This document shows, piece by piece, positions 44,878-52,278 of a stretch of 64,000 nt of DNA. The first letter of the stretch is position 1. Each line of letters starts with the position of its first letter. The notes under the pieces were generated by a model. It did not search any database and was not told the origin of the DNA. It saw nothing but the letters and a program-made list of their open reading frames with translations. Source of the stretch: Candidatus Latescibacterota bacterium (GTDB lineage: Bacteria > JAAXHH01); assembly GCA_022823465.1 (NCBI GenBank), contig JAJEHX010000028.1, positions 1 through 64,000 of the forward strand. The letters are read 5' to 3'. Both the position numbers and the translations under genes were made by a program.

Positions 44878-46221
44878 ATGCTCGACCTCTCCAGACAACG
44901 CCTCAACCGCACCATCCTCAATCTTGCCTGGCCCGCCATACTCGAAAACCTGATGCACACGTCGGTCTACATCGTCGACAGCATCTTCATCGGGTCTCTG
45001 GGCACGCTGGCCTTCGCCGCCGTCGGCCAGAGCTCCATGATCCTCTTTACCGTGGTGTTCGTGTTTTACGGTATCGGGGTGGCGACCGGTGCCGTGGTGG
45101 CGAGGAACCTCGGCCGAAACGACAACAAGACCGCCTGCGAGGCCGCCGGCCAGGGGATCATACTCGGCACGTCCATTGGCCTGATGGTGGCCGCGCTGGG
45201 CCTGATGTTCGGCGAGGATCTCATGATATTCCTGGGTACGGAGCCGGAGGTCGTCGCACGGGCCCAGGAGTACATGCCCATCGTATTCGCATTCAGCGTG
45301 CTGCGGCTGTTCATCTACACCGCCAGCGGCATCCTGCGCGCGGCCGGCGACACCAAGACGCCCATGTGGATCACGGCCGTCATGAACGTGTACAACATCT
45401 TCGCCGACTGGGTGCTGATCTTCGGGATCGGACCCTTCCCGGAACTGGGCATAACGGGGGCGGCCCTCGCTACCGGAACCGCCTATGTCCTGGGCGCTTC
45501 CCTGCTTGTGTTCAGACTTTTTCGCCGTCGCGCGAGATTCAGGCTGTGCGGCAGCGACCTGGGGCAAATCAAATCGGATCACCTGCGGACCATCGTTCGG
45601 ATCGCCGTGCCGAATCTAGGCGAACAGATGGTCATGCAGAGTGCCTATTTCTCGTTCATGTGGATCGTGACCAGCCTGGGCACGACCGCCCTCACCGCGC
45701 ATTTCATGACCATCCGGGTGGAAATGGTTTCCTTCATGCCCGTATTCGGACTTTCCATGGCCGTGGCCACCGTCGTCGGACAGAGCCTCGGCGCGGAGCG
45801 TCCCGAAATCGCGGAGCTGGCCGTCAAGAAAGCCGCTCGAATCGGCCTGCTCGCCATGAGCGCGCTGGGCCTCGTCTTCGTCGCGGTGCCCGGCCTGCTC
45901 GTCGGCATATACAGCCCGTCGCCCGAGGTGTACGGGCTGGCCGTGCTCTGCGTGCGGATCGCCGCCCTGGAACTGCCGACGTCGGCCTTGCTGATGATCT
46001 ACACCGGCGCCATGCGGGGCGCCGGCGATACCCTGAGTCCCATGCTGATCAGCATCTTCGGCGCGATCTTCCTGCGGATCGGCATGATGTACGTACTGGT
46101 GATCGAACTGGGATGGGGGTTGCCGGGCGTATGGTACGGCACGGCGCTGGATTGGGGCATCCGCCTGGTGATCGCCTGGTTCCTGTTCCGGAGGGGGCGC
46201 TGGAAGCGCGTGGCGATCTAG
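44878..46221 (+). CDS. MATE family efflux transporter
   Basis: A 447-residue polytopic protein with about 12 membrane helices in two six-helix halves. The start N-L-A-W-P-A-I-L-E-N-L, V-D-S-I-F-I-G and S-G-I-L-R-A-A-G-D-T-K-T-P are hallmarks of the DinF/NorM-type MATE superfamily, and the second half repeats the pattern as G-A-M-R-G-A-G-D-T-L-S-P. MATE transporters expel organic cations, drugs or metabolites using Na+ or H+ gradients. It has no partner gene; ahcY is divergent. Substrate unknown. Confidence 0.93.
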   Translation: MLDLSRQRLNRTILNLAWPAILENLMHTSVYIVDSIFIGSLGTLAFAAVGQSSMILFTVVFVFYGIGVATGAVVARNLGRNDNKTACEAAGQGIILGTSIGLMVAALGLMFGEDLMIFLGTEPEVVARAQEYMPIVFAFSVLRLFIYTASGILRAAGDTKTPMWITAVMNVYNIFADWVLIFGIGPFPELGITGAALATGTAYVLGASLLVFRLFRRRARFRLCGSDLGQIKSDHLRTIVRIAVPNLGEQMVMQSAYFSFMWIVTSLGTTALTAHFMTIRVEMVSFMPVFGLSMAVATVVGQSLGAERPEIAELAVKKAARIGLLAMSALGLVFVAVPGLLVGIYSPSPEVYGLAVLCVRIAALELPTSALLMIYTGAMRGAGDTLSPMLISIFGAIFLRIGMMYVLVIELGWGLPGVWYGTALDWGIRLVIAWFLFRRGRWKRVAI

Positions 46222-46248
46222 ATGTGAAATGTACGTTTAGAATCCGGT

Positions 46249-46277
46249 TTGACAGGAAGTAACTGGACGACTAACCT
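46249..46277 (+). promoter_or_regulatory. Promoter of the dtd-maf operon
   Basis: TTGACA (46249-46254), a 17-nt spacer and TAACCT (46272-46277), about 75 nt upstream of the dtd start. Confidence 0.5.
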
Positions 46278-46352
46278 GAGAACTGCCGAATCAAACGTCA
46301 ATGAGGCGTTAAAGACGCATCTTACAGAATCGAAAATCCTGGATTGGGTTCA

Positions 46353-46796
46353 ATGCGAGTCGTATTGCAACGCGTATCATGCGCTTCCGTCAAAATCGAT
46401 GGGACGGTAACCGGAGCGATCGGCGCCGGCCTCGTCCTGTTCCTCGGCATCGCGAAGGACGATACGCCGGAGGACGTGGAATACGTCGTAGGCAAGTGCG
46501 TCGGGCTCCGAATCTTCGGGGACGAGAACGGAAAGATGAACCGGTCGCTGCTCGACGTCGCCGGCGAGGTACTCGCGATTTCGCAGTTCACCCTGTTCGG
46601 CGACACCCGCAAAGGCCGCCGGCCCAGTTTCGAGAGCGCCGCGCCGCCGGAACACGCCGAACCCCTGTACGAACTGGCGGTAGAGCGCCTTCGGGAACAT
46701 GGGATAAAGGTCGCCACCGGACAGTTCGGGGCCTTCATGGAAGTGTCACTGGTCAACGACGGCCCCGTGACTTTAACCGTTGAGTCTCGTCGATGA
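46353..46796 (+). CDS. dtd: D-aminoacyl-tRNA deacylase
   Basis: A 147-residue DTD. It starts M-R-V-V-L-Q-R-V and carries the two active-site motifs S-Q-F-T-L and N-D-G-P-V-T that read chirality and release D-amino acids (and glycine) from mischarged tRNAs. Length is typical. ATG 46353 matches the family start; a TTG 9 nt earlier is possible but unneeded. Its TGA overlaps the maf ATG (ATGA), so both are translated from one message. Confidence 0.97.
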   Translation: MRVVLQRVSCASVKIDGTVTGAIGAGLVLFLGIAKDDTPEDVEYVVGKCVGLRIFGDENGKMNRSLLDVAGEVLAISQFTLFGDTRKGRRPSFESAAPPEHAEPLYELAVERLREHGIKVATGQFGAFMEVSLVNDGPVTLTVESRR

Positions 46797-47389
46797 AAGA
46801 GATCGTCCTTGCCTCGACCTCGCTTCGTCGTTCAGCCCTGCTCCGGCAGATCGGGATACCCTTCGAAGTCACGCCTCCTGACGTCGATGAATCCCTGTAT
46901 TCATTTGAAGCCGACCCGGCGGGCACCGCCGAACGGCTCGCTCTGGCCAAGGCGCGGAGCGCGGCGGACCGCCCCGGCATCCGCGGCCGGGACTGCCTGG
47001 TACTCGGGGCCGACACGGTGGTTCTGTTCGAAGGCCAGATACTCGGCAAACCGGAGGACGCAGAGGACGCGTACGCCATGTTGCGCAAACTGACCGGCCG
47101 GTCCCACCGGGTCCTTACAGGGTTCGCGCTGCTGGATGCCGGGACGAATCGATCGGTGACGGGACACGAATGGACGACCGTCTGCATGCGCGACTGCACG
47201 GATGAAGAGGTCCGGGCGTACGTGGACACGGGCGAACCCCTGGACAAGGCGGGGTCCTACGGCGCCCACGCCCTGGGCGCCGGGCTCATTACGCGTGTCG
47301 AGGGATGCTTCTACAACGTGATCGGCCTTCCCCTGGCCCGTTTGCTGGTGACCCTGAAGGACTTCGACGGTTCTGCGCCGGTCGATTAG
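46793..47389 (+). CDS. maf: Maf family nucleoside triphosphate pyrophosphatase
   Basis: A 198-residue Maf/HAM1-superfamily enzyme: L-A-S-T-S-L-R-R-S-A-L-L near the start, A-D-T-V-V near 73, G-K-P-E-D-A and the closing K-A-G-S-Y-G-A-H-A-L-G-A. Maf proteins hydrolyse dTTP/UTP or modified nucleotides to monophosphates and are linked to septum control and housecleaning. The normal K-A-G-A-Y-G-I-Q-G form is K-A-G-S-Y-G-A-H here, so the nucleotide preference cannot be assigned. Coupled to dtd by ATGA. Confidence 0.93.
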   Translation: MKEIVLASTSLRRSALLRQIGIPFEVTPPDVDESLYSFEADPAGTAERLALAKARSAADRPGIRGRDCLVLGADTVVLFEGQILGKPEDAEDAYAMLRKLTGRSHRVLTGFALLDAGTNRSVTGHEWTTVCMRDCTDEEVRAYVDTGEPLDKAGSYGAHALGAGLITRVEGCFYNVIGLPLARLLVTLKDFDGSAPVD

Positions 47390-47406
47390 CGGACAGAAAA
47401 CAACCC

Positions 47407-47925
47407 ATGGCCGATTTCCGCGGACATCTCTGGGGCGGTTTCGCCGCCACCCTGCTGGCGGGCGTGCTCTGCGTTGCCGGCCTCTGGTGGACGGAAAGTC
47501 TGGCATCCTACCGGACCTTCGACGTATGGCCGAAAGTGTTGCTGCTGATTGCCATCGGGATGCTGTCCGCCTGTTTCCCGGACGTGGATACCGAGAGCAA
47601 ATCGCAGCGTCTGTTCTACCGCCTGTTGATTCTGCTCGATCTATGGTTTATCTTGATCGGGGACTACAGGACCGCGGCCCTTCTGGGTCTCGGCGCGATG
47701 CTTCCGTTGCTCGGCAAGCACCGGGGGTGGACCCATACCTGGCTCGCCATGCTGCTGGTGCCGGCGCTCTTCCTGCTCGTCCCCATGTATCTGAATCAGA
47801 CCGTCGAATCCTTTCCGATCGTCTGCTACGTCGTGTCGGTATCGGCCTATGCCAGCCACCTGATACTCGACGGTTACATCGAAGAAACCGCCAGGCGTTT
47901 CCGCCGGCTGCTTGGCGCGAAGTAG
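47407..47925 (+). CDS. YdjM-type (DUF457) membrane-bound metal-dependent hydrolase
   Basis: A 172-residue membrane protein with four hydrophobic segments (about 9-26, 43-58, 70-98 and 112-128). The conserved polar motifs of the YdjM/DUF457 group are present: H7, C-F-P-D-V-D-T, H-R-G-W-T-H-T and S-H-L-I-L-D. These put His and Asp residues on one membrane face, where they probably bind a metal. The function of the family is unclear; E. coli YdjM is SOS-regulated. It follows maf by 17 nt, so it probably shares the dtd-maf message. Its stop codon abuts a 9-bp minisatellite. Confidence 0.82.
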   Translation: MADFRGHLWGGFAATLLAGVLCVAGLWWTESLASYRTFDVWPKVLLLIAIGMLSACFPDVDTESKSQRLFYRLLILLDLWFILIGDYRTAALLGLGAMLPLLGKHRGWTHTWLAMLLVPALFLLVPMYLNQTVESFPIVCYVVSVSAYASHLILDGYIEETARRFRRLLGAK

Positions 47926-47987
47926 GCGGCCTGGGCAGTCCAGGCGGCCCGGGCAGTCCAGGCGGCTCGGATGTTCCAGGCAGCCGG
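47925..47987. repeat. Intergenic 9-bp minisatellite
   Basis: Seven units: GGCGGCCTG, GGCAGTCCA, GGCGGCCCG, GGCAGTCCA, GGCGGCTCG, GATGTTCCA, GGCAGCCGG. It begins at the last base of the YdjM-type stop codon. One frame would read Gly-Gly-Leu, Gly-Ser-Pro, Gly-Gly-Pro, Gly-Ser-Pro, a collagen-like pattern, though no gene uses it here. Confidence 0.85.
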
Positions 47988-48016
47988 ACGGATCGAACGA
48001 TCAAATCGGAGGTATT

Positions 48017-48310
48017 ATGAAAAGCGCATTGGAAATCGCCATGGAGAAGACCGCCGGCACGCAAGAGGGCGGCGGGCTGACGGATGAGCAGCGTTCGGCG
48101 ATCGGCGACCTTGAAAAGGAATACCAGGCCAAGATCGCGGAACAGGAGATCATGACCGAGTCGAAGATCAGGCAACTCGCGGCCCAGGCGACGGGGCCCG
48201 AGTTCCAGGAGCAGGTACACGCCCTGCGGGAGCAGCTTGCGCAGGAACGGGAACGGCTGGAAGAGGAAAAGAAGGCGAAAGTACAGGCGGTCCGCGACCA
48301 GGCATCGTAG
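48017..48310 (+). CDS. Small coiled-coil protein of unknown function
   Basis: A 97-residue, highly charged protein. From residue 22 on it is almost entirely predicted helix with heptad-like spacing (L-T-D-E-Q-R-S-A-I, E-K-E-Y-Q-A-K-I-A-E-Q, L-R-E-Q-L-A-Q-E-R-E-R-L-E-E-E-K-K), so a coiled coil is likely. There is no signal peptide or cysteine. CGGAGG (48007-48012) lies just before ATG 48017, which supports real translation. I do not recognise a family. It follows the minisatellite and precedes a separate Gfo/Idh/MocA gene. Confidence 0.75.
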   Translation: MKSALEIAMEKTAGTQEGGGLTDEQRSAIGDLEKEYQAKIAEQEIMTESKIRQLAAQATGPEFQEQVHALREQLAQERERLEEEKKAKVQAVRDQAS

Positions 48311-48366
48311 GCTGTGCTCAACCAGGGTTGGACTAGGTCGGGTTTTTAGTAGTCAGGGGGGTTTAC

Positions 48367-49350
48367 GTGGCCAGGAAACGCTTGAAAATCGGTCTGATCG
48401 GTTGCGGCGGCAACATGCGAGGGGCCCACGTGCCGCGCATCAAGGACGACGGAGCGGTGGACATCGCCGCGGTCGCGGACACATCGGAGGAAGCGGCTTC
48501 GGCGTTGATGGACCGGTGGGGCGGCGAGGTGCCCTTCCATTCAGACTACCGGGAAATGATCGAGGACCACCGGCTCGATGCGGTAATGGTCAGTTCTCCC
48601 CACGCCATGCACTACGAGCAGGTGGATTACGTCCTCGACCGCAATCTGCACGCGCTCGTCGAGAAACCCCTCACCATTTCATCCGGCCATACGCGCGCCC
48701 TGATCGGCAAGGCGGCGGCGCGGGACCGGATACTCCTGGTCAGCTACCAGCGGAATTTCATGGCCCCCCACGTCTACGCCCGGGAGCTGATCCGAAAAGG
48801 CGCCATCGGCGAGGTGCGCGGCGTGGTGGCCTATGTCACGCAGAACTGGGGCGGCACGCAAGGGTGGAGGCTCGATCCGGTCCTCTCCGGCGGCGGCATG
48901 TTCCTGGACACGGGCAGCCATCTCGTGGCCTCCACATTGTGGATCACGGATCTGAAGCCCCTTGAGGTTTGTGCGTTCCTGGACCGGGTGGACAAAGAAG
49001 TGGATATCAACATGGTGGTCGCCGTGCGGTTCGAGGAAGGCGCGTTCGGTACGCTGAACACCTTCGGTAACGCATCCCGCCATGACGAACGCATCGCGGT
49101 CCACGGCAGCAAGGGCAGCCTGGTCTTCCACCTGCACCAGTGGCGCGTCAAATCGGTCCTGTTGAACGACGAACCGCTGAAGATACCGGCCAGGATCCGG
49201 GAGGATACCCCGGACGCGGCCTTCTTCCGCATGATTCGCAATGGCGGCAGGGGGTACGAACTTCCCTATTTCGCGCTCGCTGTTTCCCAGGTCAGCGAGG
49301 CGGCATACCGGTCGGTAGTGGAAGGCAAGCCCGTCCGGGTCGCCGGGTAG
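48367..49350 (+). CDS. Gfo/Idh/MocA family oxidoreductase
   Basis: A 327-residue oxidoreductase starting at GTG 48367 with a G-run (48356-48361) as ribosome site. Motifs: I-G-L-I-G-C-G-G-N-M-R-G for NAD(P) binding, V-E-K-P-L-T with the catalytic lysine near 99, and G-G-G-M-F-L-D-T-G-S-H in the C-terminal domain. It is shorter than the other two paralogues. An SDR follows after 72 nt, so the pair may act in sequence on one sugar or polyol. Substrate unknown. Confidence 0.9.
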   Translation: MARKRLKIGLIGCGGNMRGAHVPRIKDDGAVDIAAVADTSEEAASALMDRWGGEVPFHSDYREMIEDHRLDAVMVSSPHAMHYEQVDYVLDRNLHALVEKPLTISSGHTRALIGKAAARDRILLVSYQRNFMAPHVYARELIRKGAIGEVRGVVAYVTQNWGGTQGWRLDPVLSGGGMFLDTGSHLVASTLWITDLKPLEVCAFLDRVDKEVDINMVVAVRFEEGAFGTLNTFGNASRHDERIAVHGSKGSLVFHLHQWRVKSVLLNDEPLKIPARIREDTPDAAFFRMIRNGGRGYELPYFALAVSQVSEAAYRSVVEGKPVRVAG

Positions 49351-49375
49351 TACGGGAACCGGCTTGTTCAGGAGA

Positions 49376-49435
49376 AACAGGAGTTCAAGTGTGAGTACGA
49401 CAGGAAAAACAGGAGATCGAATGTGAGAACGACGG
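49376..49435. repeat. Duplicated ribosome site and GTG start ahead of the SDR gene
   Basis: About 28 bp starting AACAGGAG at 49376 recur from 49408 (period 32). Both copies contain AGGAG followed by GTGAG. The first GTG (49391) opens only an 11-codon frame that stops at 49424-49426, overlapping the real GTG start at 49423. Confidence 0.6.
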
Positions 49436-50217
49436 GACGCCGCCTTGCGGACAAGAGGGTGATCGTTACCGGGGCAGGCAGCGGAATCGGCCAGGCCATG
49501 GCCGTGCGTTTCGCACAGGAAGGCGCCCGGGTCGCCGCGGTGGACATCGACCGGGACAGCGCCGAAGCGACAACCGGGATGATACGAGACGGCGGGGGCG
49601 AAGCAGTGGCGCTTACGGCCGACCTGACCCGCATCGACCATATAGAACCCATGATCGAAGAGGCCGTATCGTTCCTTGTCAGGCTGGACGTCCTGGTCAA
49701 CAACGCGGGAAGGGTGGAGATCAAGCCGTTCCTCGACGTTACAGAGACGGAGTGGGACCAGGTCATGGACCTCAATCTGAAGGGGACGTACTTCTGCATG
49801 CAGGCCGGAGCACGGCAGATGATCAGGCAGGGCGCCGGCGGCCGCATCATCAACATGTCCTCGATATCGGGCCGTCACGGGCGGGCCGACTCCAGCGTGT
49901 ACGCCGCCAGCAAGATGGCCATCATCAGCATCACGCAGTCCGCGGCGCTGGCCTTCGCCGACCGCGGGATCCTGGTCAACGCGCTGTGTCCGGGCGTCGT
50001 GGCCACGCCCATGTGGGATCACATCGACGAGGACCGCGCCCGCCTTTTCGGCTACGAGCGGGGAACGGCCCGAGCCCGGCTCGTGGAGAAGATTCCCCTC
50101 AAAAGGGTATCCGAGCCTGATGAGATCGCCGCTGCCGCCGTGTTCATCGCCTCCGATGAAAATACATTGATCACGGGCCAGGCGATCAATGTCGACGGCG
50201 GCATGGAAATGAACTGA
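49423..50217 (+). CDS. Short-chain dehydrogenase/reductase
   Basis: A 264-residue classical SDR beginning at GTG 49423, with AGGAGA 6 nt upstream. T-G-A-G-S-G-I-G binds the cofactor, N-N-A-G is near 93, the catalytic Ser lies in M-S-S-I-S-G, and Y-A-A-S-K gives Tyr and Lys. The C-terminal I-T-G-Q-A-I-N-V-D-G-G is the standard tetramer-interface strand, which fits a 3-ketoacyl-ACP reductase/glucose-dehydrogenase-like cytosolic enzyme. It pairs with the upstream Gfo/Idh/MocA gene. Substrate unknown. Confidence 0.92.
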   Translation: MRTTGRRLADKRVIVTGAGSGIGQAMAVRFAQEGARVAAVDIDRDSAEATTGMIRDGGGEAVALTADLTRIDHIEPMIEEAVSFLVRLDVLVNNAGRVEIKPFLDVTETEWDQVMDLNLKGTYFCMQAGARQMIRQGAGGRIINMSSISGRHGRADSSVYAASKMAIISITQSAALAFADRGILVNALCPGVVATPMWDHIDEDRARLFGYERGTARARLVEKIPLKRVSEPDEIAAAAVFIASDENTLITGQAINVDGGMEMN

Positions 50218-50341
50218 GACTGCGGCCGGTGTGCGTCGCGCGACCGGTGCCCGCCGCGCGGCATGCGCACTACGACGGGTGCATTACGTCCGACCGGGGG
50301 CGAACCCGAATCCGCCATGGTTCGGCCGGCCGGGATTGGTC

Positions 50342-50370
50342 TTGACAGTGCGGAAAGCCCGCCATATACT
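50342..50370 (+). promoter_or_regulatory. Strong sigma70-like promoter of the kptA-GH unit
   Basis: TTGACA (50342-50347), a 17-nt spacer and TATACT (50365-50370), about 70 nt before the kptA ATG. It is the closest match to the consensus in the window. The spacer before it, 50218-50341, is GC-rich with GCGCG runs and shows no gene. Confidence 0.75.
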
Positions 50371-50438
50371 CGATAGGTTCCAAATCCTCAGGTTGATCAA
50401 GTACACCGCACACCCCAGGCACAGGAAAGACACTTCCA

Positions 50439-51041
50439 ATGGATCCAAGAAGACGCGAAAGACTGTCCAAGCTCCTCTCCCTGATACTCCGGCACAAGCC
50501 CGAAAGGTTCTCCATCGTCCTCGATGAACGAGGATACGCGCGGATCGACGACATTGTCGAGGCCGCATTGGAGAAGTTCGACGATTTGACACGGGATGAA
50601 ATTCTGGAGATCGCCGACGGCGCCGAGAAGAGAAGATTTGAGGTGGACGAGGACCGCATCCGCGCGCGCTACGGACACAGTTTTCCCGTCGATCTGGGGT
50701 TGGCCCCCATAGAACCACCTGAGTTTCTCTACTACGCAACGGTACCTTCAAGAGCTTCGGTGGTCACCAACGGTGGTCTGACGCCAAGCGACCGGCAGTA
50801 CGTCCACCTGTCCCTCTCCGAAGAGATCGCCGAGCAGGTCGCCCGGAACCAGACGGAGACGCCCGTCGTTTTTCGCATCAAGGCCCGGGAGGCCACAGAG
50901 GGAGGCGTTGACTTCTACGATCGCTCGCCGGTTATTCTGACGACGGGTGTCCCCTCCGAATTCATCGATGTCCTGAAGGAGGCCCCGCCTCCTCCCGCCA
51001 CGTTTGGCCGGCGGAAGCGGAAGGCCCCTCCGCGCAGATAG
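50439..51041 (+). CDS. kptA: RNA 2'-phosphotransferase (Tpt1/KptA family)
   Basis: A 200-residue KptA. It has L-S-K-L-L-S-L-I-L-R18-H19-K-P-E at the start, I-R75-A and R-Y-G-H-S in the middle, V-H-L-S, and R146 in V-F-R-I-K. By comparison with Tpt1, R18, H19, R75 and R146 form the catalytic set that moves an internal RNA 2'-phosphate to NAD+. The usual Y-H-G-T motif of the ART-like fold reads Y-Y99-A-T here, so one conserved His is missing. Bacteria lack the tRNA-splicing route that makes the yeast substrate, so its target is unclear. The C-terminus is basic (R-R-K-R-K). The GH-like gene starts 2 nt after its stop. Confidence 0.88.
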   Translation: MDPRRRERLSKLLSLILRHKPERFSIVLDERGYARIDDIVEAALEKFDDLTRDEILEIADGAEKRRFEVDEDRIRARYGHSFPVDLGLAPIEPPEFLYYATVPSRASVVTNGGLTPSDRQYVHLSLSEEIAEQVARNQTETPVVFRIKAREATEGGVDFYDRSPVILTTGVPSEFIDVLKEAPPPPATFGRRKRKAPPRR

Positions 51042-51042
51042 C

Positions 51043-52158
51043 ATGCGCCGCCTCGTTATCCCCTTCCTGGGCCTGCTCCTTGCCGTCAGCCTGCTGCTCT
51101 TCGACCTGACCATACTCTGGTCCGGACGCACGGCCATCCGGCCCGTGATGCAAAAAGGGGTCACGCTAGGGGTTTTCAGGGCCTCTGAAGGGATGTCCTA
51201 TTATAAGACCGCCCTGGACGAGATCGCCGCCCTGGGCGCGTCCCACCTTTCCGTCCCCGTTTTCTTCCTGCAGGATTCCGTACATTCCGTTACCCATTTT
51301 TCCCGGCCGTCGGACGGCGCCACGCCCAAACAGCACGACCGCGTCGTGCGGGAGGTCATCGATTACGGGCACCGGCTGGGACTGAAGGTCCTGCTGACGC
51401 CCATCGTCAATATAGACCGCCCCCGGAAGACGGAATGGCGCGGGACCATAGCACCGCTCAACTGGGACGCGTGGTTCGAAAGTTACCGTGGTTTCCTCCG
51501 GCACTACGCCCTGCTGGCCGCGGAAATGGACGTGGAGTATCTGAGCGTCGGCACCGAACTCGTATCTTCCGAAGGGTTTGCCACGCGATGGCGCGAGATC
51601 ATCGCCGAAGTGCGGGGGATCTACCCCGGACAACTCACCTATTCGGCGAACTGGGACCGGTATGACCAGGTCGCTTTCTGGGATGATCTCGACTACATGG
51701 GCATCTCGGCTTACTATGAGTTGTCGGAATCGGAGGACCCCGCCGTGGAAGAACTGGCCGCCGCCTGGAAGCCGATAAAGGACCGGTTACTGCGATGGCG
51801 TACCCAGTGGGACAAACCCCTGCTGTTCACCGAGATCGGCTACATGAGCCAGGAGGGCGTCGCGCGCCATCCCTGGAACTACGTGTCGACGGAGCCCCTG
51901 GACCTGGAGGCACAGCGGAAGTGTTACGAGGCCTTGCGATTGGCCTGGGAAGGGGAAGACCGGTTCGCCGGCCTTTACCTGTGGATATGGGAACCGGACA
52001 AACACGGCGCGACGGATCGTGGTTACAGTTTCGCGGGAAAACCGGCGGAAGGGGTCGTTCGCGACTGGTACCACAGCCTTCCGAACAACGCCAACGTTCT
52101 GGATTACGCCGTCAACGGCATGGAACGCTTTCTGCGGTCCCTGCGGCAGGGGTTGTAA
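51043..52158 (+). CDS. GH113-like glycoside hydrolase, membrane-anchored or secreted
   Basis: A 371-residue protein. Residues 3-25 form a signal anchor (L-V-I-P-F-L-G-L-L-L-A-V). A TIM-barrel follows with two Glu motifs, V-G-T-E-L as the likely acid/base and F-T-E-I-G-Y as the likely nucleophile, the arrangement of GH113 beta-mannanases. W-D-A-W-F-E-S-Y and L-Y-L-W-I-W-E-P fit the active-site rim. ATG 51043 lies 2 nt past the kptA stop, so the genes are coupled. Activity on a mannan or another beta-glycan is expected, with the substrate inferred from family. Confidence 0.82.
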   Translation: MRRLVIPFLGLLLAVSLLLFDLTILWSGRTAIRPVMQKGVTLGVFRASEGMSYYKTALDEIAALGASHLSVPVFFLQDSVHSVTHFSRPSDGATPKQHDRVVREVIDYGHRLGLKVLLTPIVNIDRPRKTEWRGTIAPLNWDAWFESYRGFLRHYALLAAEMDVEYLSVGTELVSSEGFATRWREIIAEVRGIYPGQLTYSANWDRYDQVAFWDDLDYMGISAYYELSESEDPAVEELAAAWKPIKDRLLRWRTQWDKPLLFTEIGYMSQEGVARHPWNYVSTEPLDLEAQRKCYEALRLAWEGEDRFAGLYLWIWEPDKHGATDRGYSFAGKPAEGVVRDWYHSLPNNANVLDYAVNGMERFLRSLRQGL

Positions 52159-52278
52159 AGGCGTCTCCTGATTTCGAGAAATGGGGTGAAGCTACGCGTG
52201 GCGCACGGGGTGAGCACCGCGGGTGGCGCCGGAAGGATTGGCCTTCTTTTGCAGCCCCGCCTGGCCCGCCTGGACGGG

